Source: Oscheius onirici
Lineage: Eukaryota; Nematoda; Chromadorea; Rhabditida; Rhabditidae
Assembly (NCBI GenBank): GCA_932521025.1
Contig: OW051469.1
Coordinates: 2,740,398 to 2,804,397 of the forward strand
DNA: 64,000 bases
Direction of reading: 5' to 3'
In this document: positions 44,822 through 56,600 of the stretch, in pieces
Position numbering within the stretch: position 1 is the first letter of the stretch
Layout of the letters: the number at the start of each line of letters is the position of its first letter
Position numbers and translations under genes: made by a program
Notes under the pieces: generated by a model
The model's database searches: none
What the model was told of the DNA's origin: nothing
What the model saw: only the letters and a program-made list of their open reading frames with translations

Positions 44822-47457
44822 CTAGGTCCGTCTCTTGGTTCTGAGACTGACAGAGGGACAGACTGGCTGAGGAGTCGAGATGGTGCTTCTGTACTTGTTG
44901 AAGAGGGGCACAATGAACTCGTTCTTGGCCTGTTCCCAAGCTCTAAATCAGACGGATATTATATAATGGAGCCTGTGCTACCTGTCCCTGATTCCCAGGA
45001 CGTCCTTCTGTGCCTCAGCTTGCTCTTCAATCGAGTTGTATCGCGAGTCTTGGATCAGTTTCAGAGAGATGGCCATGGCTTCTGGAATGTTTTGTTAGGA
45101 TCGAAGTCTGTTTATGTCTTTCTGCCCCGAAGAAACACAAAAACAAGATGTTATTTCGTCTGAACAGTAGTATGCGGACCAGAAAGCTTTTCAATTCCCT
45201 GGCAAGAGGAGCTCCCGCTGGAAAACAGCCATCATAAATAGATTCTGGCTGTGGCTCTTGAAAAGTTTCATTTGATACCCCGATTCTCATTTCTTCCGTT
45301 TCCTCCTTAAAGGAGCCATGCTTTGAGTCATCCTACTTTTTCTTGTCTTTGTCAACATGATTGTTAGTCTCAGTTGTCTTACAGGCTGAACTAACAGTGG
45401 GTTCTTTTCAGGATATAAGCACAGAAATGGGAGTACACCGCACTCTGATCCAACTGCTACAACGTCTATACGATTCCGGGTCGACATTCATCCTGATCAA
45501 CGGCAGTCGAGTGCCAATCGATGTAAGAAGAGGAGTCAGGCAAGGAGACGTGCTCAGTCCTAAACTCTTCAACGTCACTCTGAGTTATGCATTCAACAAG
45601 ATCGACTGGGGAAACGAAGGAATTAGGATCAATGGTCAACAGCTGACGACTCTTGGATACGCAGATGACCTCGTACTCTTTGCCAGAAGCCGCCCAGGCA
45701 TGGAACGGATGATGATCAAGCTGGCGAACGAAATGAGTACGGTTGGACTGGAAATTAATGCAAAAAAGACCGTACTCATGTCCAACATAGCAAACAAAGC
45801 TCCGCTAAACATCAATGGAGCGAAAATAAACTTTTTGGACAGTTTTGTCTTCTTGGGAGCTAAGGTATTCATCCCACTCTGCGATTCGGGAGAGGTCAAG
45901 AGGAGAATGGGACAAGCGTACGGGGCCTTCAACAAGATATCCAACATGCTGACCAGCAGACACATTCCAATGGCGAAGAGGACGACGCTGTTTGAAAGCC
46001 ACGTTACTCCCGTAGCGCTTTATGGAGCTGAGACCTGGACTTTGAAAGAAGTGGGCAAGCAGTACATTGAAGTATGTCAAAGACGAATGGAGAGACGGAT
46101 GATCGGTATCAATATTCTAGACAGATGGCCAAACGACAGAGTACGAGAACGGACTAAGCTTTGGGATTGGAGAAAGAAAATACTCTGGCTGAAGCTACTC
46201 TGGTCTGAGAATGCCAAAATGGAAGGAACCCGATGGACGAGAACAACCACCGAATGGACACGTTCTGTTGTTGTATTAAAAATAGGTGTATGCCCGAGTT
46301 GATCTACTCTTTGGGTGCTATGTCTGGATCAATTAATGACTGATCTGTACAAACGAAAGGGGAAATAAACTCGTTTTGATCCTTCTTTCCTTCTCTGTTT
46401 CCCAGTCTCTGTCTCTCTCCTCACCTTCAACAACCGCTCTGACATGAGTAGCAAGATTCGTCGTGTCGCCATTACATCTAGCCATAGCTTGCTGCATAAC
46501 ATTCACCCAGACCTGATCCTTTTCGTCAATGTCTTCGGAAACCAGTGTCTCAAAGTTCTTCTTGGCCGGCTGGACACTGTTTGGGAGACCGGCAGCTCGG
46601 AACTGACCAACTTCTTGAGGCGCTACGTTAGGAGTCAAGAACCTGTAACTTTGTCTAGACGACAAGGAAAAGACTTACTCTGGCTGAGCACTACCGTCCG
46701 GAGTGGGTGTTTGGACAATGTGAGCATTGGTATAAGCTGCGACAATGATCTCGATCATGCCCTCAACTCCGAGAGCATATCGTCCCGATTTGAAGTGAAC
46801 TGAACAGCATGATTTCATGAAAAGGAGAGACTGACCAATGTTTCGTTCAAAAGCACTCTTCAGCTGCTCTTTGGAGATTCTGGCATCTCTTCCGGCCACC
46901 GTGTAAACTTGACGATCTTGGCGAGAGTTGACTATGAGGACGTTGGGGTCACATGCTCCGATGTCCTGTAAAAGGATTGTTCAGAGAGGCAGTGAGAGAA
47001 TCAGAAAGTGAGAGACAGAGACTCTTACCTGGAAGTTCTGATACTTTCTCTTTAGATTGTTAGCAAACTTTTCAATATCAACAGGATAGCCTGGAACAGT
47101 ACCAATCTTGTCAATGATGGCCACAGTAATCTGAAAATGTCCTGTCCTCATTTCCAGTTAACGCCAACCTCCAAGTTCCTCTCTGGCTGAAGAGCACAAG
47201 CTGGTGAAGTATTCCTGATGTTTGAAGTGACAGCTCTCAACTAAAACTTCTTTCAGAATTCTCGGAAAAGATCTTACAGTCTGTAGCTTCCTGACAAGCT
47301 GCGTCCTTTCCTCATCCGTGACCACAGCTGACGGATCACACACAGGGGAAGGGAATGCCAATCTACAGCTCAGGGGATCTATCCTCGGGTCCGGATATGT
47401 CTGTGACGTGAACTGGGCGATGGCTACTGTTGGCAGGAGAAGTAACAGCTGCCACAT
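44822..47457 (-). CDS. MOLO-1-like protein (modulator of levamisole receptor family)
   Basis: Start at 47457 with a signal peptide, MWQLLLLLPTVAIAQ. Then CRLAFPSPVCDPSAVVTDEE, the family's CDPxxxLxxxE start, ITVAIIDKIGTVPG, EKFANNLKRKYQNFQ, CDPNVLIVNSRQDRQVYTVA and GRYALGVEGMIEIIVAAY. This is a TPM/MOLO1-type fold. C. elegans MOLO-1 is an auxiliary protein of levamisole-sensitive acetylcholine receptors. After a 1.34-kb intron (45082-46424) with a reverse-transcriptase insertion, the frame continues EEAMAISLKLIQDSRYNS to FIVPLFNKYRST, stop at 44822. I see no clear C-terminal membrane span, unlike MOLO-1, so it may be secreted or one of the many relatives. Confidence 0.75.
45361..46302 (+). 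mobile_element. RTE-type LINE reverse transcriptase, 5'-truncated
   Basis: An uninterrupted frame of 313 codons inside an intron of the MOLO-1-like gene, opposite strand. Palm motifs are intact: VRRGVRQGDVLSPKLFN and GYADDLVLFARS (YADD catalytic pair), then GLEINAKKTVLMSN, LFESHVTPVALYGAETW and QRRMERRMIGINILDRWPND, the usual thumb and tail of nematode RTE/L1-like elements. The endonuclease domain and first RT blocks are absent. Two decayed relatives lie at 58.64-59.0 and 62.89-63.18 kb. The lack of stops suggests a young insertion. Confidence 0.85.
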
Positions 47458-49252
47458 CCTGGGAAAAAGTGCGGGTTGCGGCGTGGAAGAATGTTTCGAG
47501 TCCGATTTCGCATGGGTTGGAAGGCGATTAGGATCAGTTGCGATAGGGGTGTTGAAAAGGAGTGCGGGAAGAAGAGATGGGCACAGAGGATCAAGAAACG
47601 CTTTTTTACAGGATGGGGTTAGAATCTCTGAAGTCTTGGACGGGGGTCCTCAGAAGTAAAATGTTCAACTGTCTTCCTGCGGTAACTATAAGTAGTCGAA
47701 AAGATTTTTCCAGAAACACAATTCCGACCATCTATCCCCTTGTTTGCATAACTTATGACTTGTAATACGACTGGCTTGTGAGACGGCTGTCGGAACATTC
47801 CGAGACAATATTGTCCTTGGACAAAAGAAAACTAGCTTTAGTCATTGAGAGATAACAAGTCAAAGCAAAAAGTCTCTAAATAGATCGCTTGGATATAAGT
47901 AACTGGTAGCTGTGATCTTTCTTTACTAAAGTGCAACGGTGTCTGTCTGTCTGTAGTGGTGTCCGCAGTTGTCGAGACTAGCGTAACATGTCAAGTTTTG
48001 TCACGTTAATCTTTTATAGAACGAGATAGTTTTTTTAGGGGAACGCGTCTGGGGAAATCTAAACTATCTCAATCGTAATGGTGTTAATCTGAACTAGGAC
48101 ATCAGTTGTTACGTACATGAGCGCCGCAGGCGCAAGAGCGGCGAAAGCCGTCGTAGACGGCTGGTAGTAAGATATACAGTCGTTGAAGAATTATTGCTGC
48201 TAATGTTTCTTCAGTATGTACAGGGCGGACAGGTCAGTTTTACCAACCTGTCTGAGCAGTGCGAAAACTTAGCTTACTCTAAAATTGAATGTTACTTATT
48301 GACAGAAGAATAGGAAGATTTAAATTTTTGATTAAAAAACATTATATGTGATTGTCAGACTGATACCAAAACTACCAGGGAACAGAAGAGAGTACTTATT
48401 AAATCTGATAATAATTCTGTAACCAAAGTTTCCTGCGAGAGAACAACACAAAGAAACACTGTTCGGACCGCTCCCATCGGCGGAAGAGGAGAGATTGGCA
48501 TGTTCCAGAAACTGGAAGAAGATGGGAGAGAGACAATACGCATAGAGATGAACTGGACACGGTCAGTTGTCCAAAGCCGTTGTTGGCAGTCAATTATAGA
48601 AAGTTTTCCGCGCGCCATGGCATACTTTTTTCCTGTGAATCGCGGTCAAGCCGGATCATCCCACCGACGTCTTTGTTTTTCAACAAACGCCGGCGGCGGG
48701 TTCGAATTTGCAACTGCATGATGCAATTTGTATTGGAGGAAATATAGAGAGTTGAAAATAGTGAAAATGCGGATGTAGTCTCACTTTCGCGGACGAAAGG
48801 TGAAATCTTTCCGGTCTTGGGCTAATCCAGGTAGAGAGAAAGGGGAAGAGATGAAACCCGAAGGCAACGGGACAAATCTCCGAAAACCGGTCTCTTGAAA
48901 CTCCGGTCTTTCGACTTGTCGGCGGGACGATATCGAGACACACCGGTTGGCCACACGCACGCAAGTCATCGCCTTACAATTAGCAAGCCTGCATAAATTA
49001 TGTGAAGAAGTTATCGCGGATCGTTAAAGTTTCGAATGGGTCATATTTATGTGATTTTGGAGATCCGTGTCAAAGGGACAGGGAGACAGAATCTGTGGCA
49101 GTGACGGCATGTCCAGAAAGACTAACTTTTTCTTTCCATGCACTGGTTGGGATCAATCTCAATCCTCATTGAAAACACTCTCAAAAGAAGGTGGATAACG
49201 AGCCCGATTGACTCTTTCAGTCGACAGGAAGTCAGTGTGTACACCTTCGAAG
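47458..49252. other. Intergenic, MOLO-1-like gene to SRH receptor
   Basis: About 1.8 kb with no convincing gene. Notable: GC micro-hairpins at 48121-48133 and 48147-48161; GTCTGTCTGTCTGT at 47940; a weak B-box-like GGGTTCGAATTTG near 48698. The right end should hold the SRH promoter. Confidence 0.45.
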
Positions 49253-50908
49253 ATGATATACTGTCCACCATTTCCTACCAATTTCGATGCCTATTTTTAC
49301 CTTCTGGATCTCATAGCATGTGTAACGCCGTTCATCAACGGCTACACAATATACTGTGTAGTGACCAAGTCTACGAAGCAGGTATAGTCTGAACGAAAAT
49401 CTGATCACGAAATCTTTCTTGAAAATATGGTCCCTTTCGAACGTATAGCAGTCTTTTTTAAAGGACTATTGTTGTAGGTTCTCGTTACAAAATTACAGGA
49501 ATCTCAATGAATATTTCATTATCGTATAACGTTGTCAAAAACCTCGACCGCTGCATCGGTAGCGCTGCTCTAGGACACGTTGACCTCTGTGGACCTCAGC
49601 CAAAAGTAACAGAAATTCGGCCTGGTTTTCAAGCAGTATTGCCCCGAAATCAGACTATACAAACCATTGTTTTGGCATCAATTCTGTTTTTGAAAAACCT
49701 ATTTAACTGTTTGTTTTCGAAAGTTATGAAAAAAAGATCACCCACAACCTTTTGAGAGAGTTTCGGTCCATTGTGGACGGATAATGAAGTATCATGATAA
49801 CAGCTCTGTGCAGGTAAATAGGCCTTCGTTCAAGCATCATTTCTTTTTTTGAAAAACCTTTCTAGCGTCATCTTTTCAAAAGTTATGACCAGTTTAACCA
49901 TTTGCCCAACTGCTATAAAGTGCACGGGTTCGAATCCCCGAGCAAAAGAACCTTCTTTTTTTTATATTTTTGCAAAGGCTCAGTTGAAATTATCCGTTTC
50001 AGATGGCCGGCTATCGGTGGCAACTTCTCTTCCACCAAGTTCTCTCAGCCCTGGTCGACATTTTTGTCTCAATTCTGACGAAACCCGTCCTCTTGCTCCC
50101 ACTTCCAATAGGCTATCCTACTGGCCTCTTGTCCAAATTCACTACAATCCCAACCCACATCCAGTTGGTCCTGGCTGTCGAGACTGTCATCCTGTCTCTG
50201 GTTGCAGCTCTTCAGCTCTTCTTCTACCGCTACGTCATAGCTTCTGGTCGCAGCCAATTCTCTCGCCTACAAATGTTTTTGATCCTTTTTTGCTATTTTG
50301 TCTTCAGCTGGCCGGCTCTATCAATTCTCTTCATTTATGAAGATCAGAAAAAGCTCTTGAAAGGGCTTCGTTCGGTAAGTTTCTCTCATAACAAAATCGG
50401 GATGATTAGGCTTACAAACAACTTGAATTGGGTTTGATTGAGAGTATGAGTTCAAGAGAGACAGACTTCGTGTGAAATGTTTTGAACTGATCACTGATCT
50501 TTGTGGTTACTGTACCTCAGACTCTCTGTCTCTCAGATTCTCTATCCCTCTGTCTCACTCCCAGCACGGTACAGTAACTTTTCCAGAACTATTCCTGCAT
50601 AACCAACAGCATCGTCAACATACCAGCCCTGCAAGCCTACTCTGCACAAGCTGTCATATCCGCCTTCAGTATACCTAGTCTCTGTGTGGTTATACTGTTC
50701 CCAATCATTTGTTTGGGACTAATTGCTGCGACTCACAGATGTCTCACGAAATCGTCTATTTCGAAAAGAGCGATCCTTTTGCAACGGAAATTCTTGCGTC
50801 ATCTGATTCTACAAGTAGCTATACCTATTGCTATAGTAATTCTTCCTGCTGTAGCCGTTTTGGTCGTCATTTCGTTCCAGATTTATGGAACGGCTAGTGA
50901 GTTACAAC

Positions 50909-50981
<73 letters not shown>

Positions 50982-51216
50982 TACTGAATTCCCTTTTCCA
51001 GTGCTCTCCCTCTTCATGCTGGCCTCAATTTCAACATACGGAGCTTCTGGCGCCATTCTCCTCCTCTACCTGACTCCAACCTACCGCCGGATTCTGTTTC
51101 TATGCAACACTGATTCTCTGAGACGGGAGCGGACATCACCAGCTTCCACAGTGTTTATCGTTCACCCCCTGCAAGCCCCTCAATCGCAACAAACAAGGCC
51201 AAGAATAAATTTGTGA
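49253..51216 (+). CDS. Serpentine chemoreceptor, class H (SRH)
   Basis: Four exons: 49253-49381, 50003-50374, 50587-50896 and 51002-51216. Exon 1 gives MIYCPPFPTNFDAYFYLLDL, then TM1 ending YCVVTKSTKQ; exon 2 MAGYRWQLLFHQVLSALVDI and KPVLLLPLPIGYPTGLLSKF, the class-H signature around TM2; exon 3 NYSCITNSIVNIPALQ and LLQRKFLRHLILQVAIPIAI (TM5-6 region with the KFLRxLxxQ motif); exon 4 the last span and TPTYRRILFLCN. Seven hydrophobic segments are consistent. SRH proteins are G-protein-coupled receptors thought to sense odorants in nematode neurons. The start at 49253 is the first ATG of the exon in frame; an earlier start through an acceptor at 49220 is possible. Confidence 0.85.
49897..49965 (+). 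repeat. tRNA-like element, copy d
   Basis: ACGGGTTCGAATCCCCGAGC is a good T-arm/B box, followed by TTCTTTTTTTT, a Pol III-type terminator. The upstream half does not fold as a tRNA. It lies in SRH intron 1. Confidence 0.35.
50910..50981 (+). repeat. (CCCTGT)12 hexanucleotide microsatellite in SRH intron 3
   Basis: Twelve head-to-tail CCCTGT units between the donor GTGAGT at 50897 and acceptor TTTTCCAG at 51001. It reads as (PV)n in one frame, but splicing TA|ML restores the receptor frame, so it is intronic. Confidence 0.85.
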
Positions 51217-51880
51217 CCGTCTGTGCAGACAGCTTGAACCTTGCGCTTGCGCGAGCCGTGTTCGGTAGTGTTGTTTCATTGGCTAATCCCGGAGCGCTGA
51301 AACAAGGGAGACAACTGTTTGAGATCATCGGGTTCCTTCTATGGGATGAAAGAGAGAGTGTAAAGAATTCCTAAGAGACAAGGGTCAGGTCAGAGAATAG
51401 AACAGTCTCGGCGATTTGAACTGGAGAGTCTTTGTACTGGGATAGAAATGAAAGTAGAGTCCCTCACTCTCATCCTCTTGAGACTATCTCAGTAGTACTG
51501 CTGCTGCGTTTTCCCCTCTCTATTTGACTGTTGACCTCAGAGGGTGCGAAGCGCGCCACCCGTGGCCACAATATTGACGCTTCTTCTACTATCAGCTTTC
51601 GCACCTGCTCACCAGAGTTACATACCTTCGGCTTACGACGACGACGATGGGCAGACTGGCGGAACCGACTTCCGCCTTGTTTCGGTGTCAGGAAGAACAA
51701 GGAGAAAGGAGAGAGAGAGTTAGCTGTTAGCATCAGTATAGCCTCGATTTCCCTCCTCTACTGCCAAAGTTCGAAAAGTAATACAAAACTGTTACAAATT
51801 GCTCCCAAATTGCTTGTCAGAAGTCACAATTAATAGAAACTTTCTAAAGTTTCTGTTTTGTAAAAGTTTAGTGAAAGAGC

Positions 51881-52194
51881 TAGACATGGCTCCGGGCCGG
51901 GTCGGGCCGGAGATTCCAGGTTCGGGCCCGGCCCGCCTCGGCCCGGTCCCCAGGGCTGTCGGACCGGGATCGGACCAAAAATGAAGATGGTCATATTATA
52001 GCGCATTTTAGCGCATTCAAGAACTAAATCAAAGAATAATAATATTGTTATATTTTGTTGAATTTTTTTTTTTTACAAAAAATGACGAAAAAATGCAGAT
52101 TTTGGTCAAAAAACACCTCTTTTTTCCAAAATTTCCCCGCGGGCCGGGTTTTCAGGCCTGGGCCGGCCCGGGCCGGGCCCGTCAGCCATGTCTA
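51881..52194. mobile_element. MITE-like repeat, copy 2 (inverted relative to copy 1)
   Basis: Ends TAGACATGGCTCCGGGCC and the complement of the same end, AGCCATGTCTA. The interior matches 81-387 in reverse complement, including the ATGACGAAAAAATGCAGATTT core. Better preserved inverted repeats than copy 1. Confidence 0.75.
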
Positions 52195-52826
52195 GAAAGA
52201 GCCAAAAGTAATTAGTCAGTTTGGCAATTAGATAGTTTCGAAAACTTTGCTCCAGTTTGGGTAGATATGTCTTAGAAGCTCGGGATCAAATCGAATGGAC
52301 GAGGTGACAGAAACAATCGCCATTGGGACTGAGGAACAAGGGGACAGAGAACCTGAGAGTGAAGGTACATAGCACCCAAGATGCATTGCAAACCTTGCAG
52401 ATTATAGAGTCAGAGTTCAAATTTCATAGGTACTTAGCTCTTACAAGTCAAACTTGTCTCATCAGAGTTCTACCAAAAGAAATCAATTGTGTTGTCAGCG
52501 CCTCTTCTACTCAGTCAGACAGGATTTTGTGGAAGAACAAGCAATTTCAAAGAGGACGACGGAGAAGCAACAATGAATCAAAAATCGTCGCTGTTCTGAT
52601 GAGCTAGAGGAATCGCCATGTACTCAGGTCAGTCGTACAGAGCTTTGAAGTGTAACTATTGAACTGATTTGTTAAGAGAGACTTATAGAGATACTGAGAG
52701 ATAGAGAGACAGTTCTAGTCGCTCCCAAGTTCACCGCGACCAATCCAGATAGGTGCCCCTTGACCACGAACTCTGTTACATTCTCCGAACCGCCTGCCGT
52801 CCTGTCGGTCACAACAATAGCAAAAG

Positions 52827-53138
52827 TTGCGTTCGCGAGTTCCCGGAGCCACTTTGGGTACACAGGCGTGCGTGTTTTTACTCGAGGCGGAGAGAGGCGG
52901 GTGGGTACTCGCGCCTCTCGCCTTCTCCCAGAAAAAAACGCGCTTTGATGGTAACGTTACAGTTGCGAGTGATGTGAAACTGAGGAGACGCCTCGGATGC
53001 CGACGACTGAAAAAGAGAGCCAAAGAAACAGGAGACGCAGTACACCCCCGTGAAATCCGTGGCCCCGAACAAAAGAGTTGCATTTTCTGCGAGCCCGAAA
53101 AGGAGAACAATGCGCCTGAAACCGTAGAACACTTTTAG
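52827..53138 (+). other. Possible LINE tail with Cys-His knuckle
   Basis: The frame ends KSCIFCEPEKENNAPETVEHF then stop. C-x2-C...ETVEH is the usual zinc-knuckle pattern near the C-terminus of several LINE reverse transcriptases. No palm motif is present, so this is tentative; chance is possible. Confidence 0.3.
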
Positions 53139-53549
53139 AAAAGGTCAACTGAGACGAGTGTGACACAAGAAAATGGTCCGAGGTCCAGAAGGCGCAGAAA
53201 GAAGCAGAGACGAGAACTGCCTCTGATTCTTATGCAGCTACAGTAGTTGGAAGGAAGTCAGAGGTTCAGTTAACTTGTGAGACAAAAGAGTCAGGTTATT
53301 GAGGCAATACCGATTAGACAAGTTTCTATTTCTTGACTGACCATCAAAGAGTCATCAGACTGTTCAGTAGGTGAGCCTCGGTAGTCCAGAAATCTGTCTC
53401 TCTGTCCCTAGGTCATTGGGAGCGACTCGCAGTCTCTGTTTTCTTGTTAAGTAGCCCTCTTCCTCCGCTGTGTCCCAGCTAATACCCGCCCGGTGTGAAT
53501 ATCGTTTTTGCCGGCTTGGTGCGCACCCGTTCGTCTCTCGTGAGCCTGA

Positions 53550-53585
53550 GGGGCGGAGCAAAAAGTGGGCGGAGACCATATAAGG
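53550..53585 (+). promoter_or_regulatory. Core promoter of the MBL-fold gene
   Basis: CATATAAGG at 53577-53585, 52 bases before the ATG at 53637, is a good TATA box at a sensible distance for a short leader. Two G-rich boxes, GGGGCGGAGC at 53550 and GTGGGCGGAG at 53566, lie directly upstream. Confidence 0.55.
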
Positions 53586-53636
53586 AGCCTGTGCGAGCTC
53601 ATCGGAGCAGCACCGAAACCCACTCTAGAAAGCGAG

Positions 53637-56600
53637 ATGCGGCTGACGACATTTATTTTCATTTCGGTCCTTGCCCTCACAGGTATTTGTCTATTTTTCG
53701 AGCTATTTCAACTGGTTCAGGTCCTAGTTCGGCCGCTACGACAGAACAACTGCGACAATGGATATTAGCCAGCAGAAAGAGCATTCCTGCCGATGTTGGA
53801 GCCGACGGTGACATCACTGGCACAATTCTCAGGTTTGTTCATTTTTTTGGGGAGAAGCAGTCAGAGAGACTGACCAAATCCAACTTTTAGAGGTCCGAAC
53901 CGTTTGTTCCATCAGGCAGCCAAAAGGTTAAGAGTGTCCTAAAGCTTAGTTTTTACAACCCGTTTAACTGAAGGTCTTTACAATACTTTCTCCTGTTCAG
54001 TTTCTCTCAAAAGCTCCGGGGTCAATTGAAGTGTATTAACGTGTTCATAAGAAGCCGAAATCTCGAATAACCCAAACCCGTTGCAGGTTGCTCGGTTTTG
54101 GCAATGACAAAGAAACGACGCCGGCAGCTATGATCAGAGAGACGACGACCATGCCTACTACGACGACGACTACTCAAGAAACGACTACTCAGCCACGAGA
54201 TGGTCAGTCTCTTTAGTTTTTGGATATTTGAGTGTGTGGCGGCAATCGCCTCCTCGCACGTTCCTGTTTGCACGCCACACGCGAGAGGAGATGACACTTC
54301 CTCAGGGGGTGAGAGAGAGGCTAGGATTGTTCAAAGGACGTCTGGATAGTACTGGGAACTAACTACTTTGAAGTTCCTCATACAGAAGAGGAGTAACTCG
54401 TTTGGGATCCATCTAGAGAATAGTTTTCTGACCTTGAGACTGTTCTGGAAATTGTCTGGAGAGACAGACTGAAAAAATTTACAATTAATAACAGTCTACG
54501 AAGTTCTGACTGGACAACTATCCAAAAAATTCTTGATTTTAACTATCCGTGATGTTAAACCCAGTTACTTTGTCTAGACTTTCTAAGAAACTCTTCATTG
54601 ACTGTTCCAGGTAGGAAACATGAACCACAGTGAGCTACAGAGATCTAAACATCTGTCCGAAAATAAATGGCCAGGCTCTGAACAGAGGGAGAATTTAAAC
54701 GGATTTTGAGAGAGTCTGCTTGAACCAGTCGAACTGGGGAAATGACCGGAAACCAACGAGTTCTAAATGTTGTCCAATGATTGTCTATAGAACTAGCTGG
54801 ACTTCTTAAAGGTAGATGTACTGTAAGGAGTTGTTTCGCAACTTGACATGGTAACTGATTGCCCCTCTCCTTTCCTTCACAAACCCTGTAGAGCTTCCTT
54901 TTGTTTTTCTCCACGAGGCCCTCTTCCCGCAATGACGCGCCTATTTAGCGAGGGATTTAGCATTCATAATCTTTAGACCAAACAGTTCAAAACGAACCAT
55001 TTTCTCTCTCAAAACTGAGCTCATCCAGAACATTCCAAGTAGCTATTTGGGTGCAATTCAAAGAGTGACAGAGCGCGTGTCGGCTTCAGTTACGGAAGCC
55101 TGTGAAAAAAGTTGCGGAGCCACTTGAAAATACGGACCATTTCGCGCTCGATCAGCATCGGCGAGTTTTTGCCTGGCCACGCCGACTGAAACAGATAGTT
55201 TGCGAAGAGAGTGTTTCAAAGGTTCGGTTCAGAGAGAGTGACAGAGAGACAGACAGTTCCGATCAATTAGTATAACTTGAACCCTGTGGGAACACCTCAG
55301 TGAGGGTAACTTTTGTTGTCTCGGAGTCAACACTTGTGCTCTGTCGGCGTGGTCCGGCTGTCTCCTCTTTCCTCCGGGACCACATGCCTGGTCCGTATTT
55401 GAAAGAGACTGTGAGGCCCGAACGAGTACAAACAGTCGTGCACAGCTCATTCTCTCCGAATACCATGAATCTCTGAGGGTAGAACTCAAATTTTCAGTCT
55501 GTCCCTTCGGTGCCGAACCGCTGCTTTTGGCAGCAGACTATGCCTACTGTCGACCCTCGTCTGTTGGAGACTGTCCAGTCGGATATCTCTGTGACCAATC
55601 CTTTGTGCTAGGACGCTCGATCTGCTGTAAAGACTCGCGGATAGCTCAGGGAGGAGTCAGACCAGCTGGTAAGATTTCCTGTCCTCTGATTTCTGCAAAT
55701 TTCAGGTCGTCCCTCTCCCTCTGTCCGTCCTCCATTCAACTGGAACACTGTGACTCCAACTCAGGCTCCCAAATGGGTCGGTCTGCCCGGAAGTACAAAG
55801 AAAGCTCCCTGGTACATCAAGGACAGAACAAACTGGCCTACTGTCTACAACAGAGTGGGAGAGACGACTACCGAGGCAACTACCACGACTACGACTGAAG
55901 AACCCACAACAACTACTGTTCCTACGACTACTACGTAAGAGTTTCTTTGGATCAGAGTCAGGAGAGTTATAGGACTACTACGACCGCTGCTCCAACCACT
56001 CAGGCACCCAAACTGAATCCATGGGCTCGTCTCTGGACCTCGACTCTTCCACCAAGAAACACTGTCAATGTTTCTGTTCTCCAGGCTGGAAGTCTTCGAC
56101 CTTTGAGGGTAAGGGAAGGGAGACAGAGAGGCAGACATACTCATAAAGATTTTGACTGATCCGCTTCTTTCCAGGACGGACAACTGGAAGCCGTCGGTGC
56201 CATCACAATGATCAACGACAACGGCTATTTGGTCCTTGTGGACACTGGAGCCTCTTCCGATACGGAGCGTCTTCTCCAAAGTAAGTGGCTCATTTCCAAT
56301 CGGGGTCCCCTTCGGCCATCAATTACTCTTGAAAAACGTCTTGGCTTCCCCTCCCCCCAATAGTTTTTGAACCAATTTCTTCAAAAGTCGTATCTTCTCT
56401 TTAAGAAGTTACACAGTCCTTTAATAGTAGCAAAGAGTGTCATTCTCTTTTAGTCTTGCGAAGGTGCTCTCTCTCTCCCCCCGTCTTTCCTGGCAAACCC
56501 AATTTGTGCGCTCGTTTGCGCCCGCAAGCGTCTTTCAAGAGTCTACATACTTCTCTCTCTTCTGGGCTAAGCCCTCTTCTCCCTCCCTCCCGGATTAGTT

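Larger units (their letters stand above)
51217..53636. other. Intergenic, SRH receptor to MBL-fold gene
   Basis: 2.4 kb with no firm gene. Contains the MITE copy at 51881-52194, a possible LINE tail at 52.83-53.14 kb, and the MBL gene promoter at its right end. A stretch at 51541-51660 reads like a signal peptide (LTLLLLSAFAPAHQ) but has no ATG in frame. Confidence 0.4.

Noticed and set aside
48355-48720. Small overlapping frames on both strands in the 47.5-49.2 kb gap
   Set aside because: No start context, splice structure, domain or signal peptide supports any of them.
50540-51000. CRISPR-like array from regular short repeats
   Set aside because: The repeats are a head-to-tail hexanucleotide with no spacers, in animal DNA.
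50885-51073. A protein of repeated Leu-Ser or Pro-Val
   Set aside because: It is a translation of the CCCTGT repeat inside an SRH intron with good donor and acceptor sites.
51541-51660. A signal-peptide-like exon (ATILTLLLLSAFAPAHQ)
   Set aside because: No ATG in frame, no good donor afterwards, and no downstream exon that continues it.
51777-52200. A GC-rich gene on the strength of clean CCGGGCC codons
   Set aside because: The sequence is the MITE copy with inverted ends; open frames are short and differ between copies.
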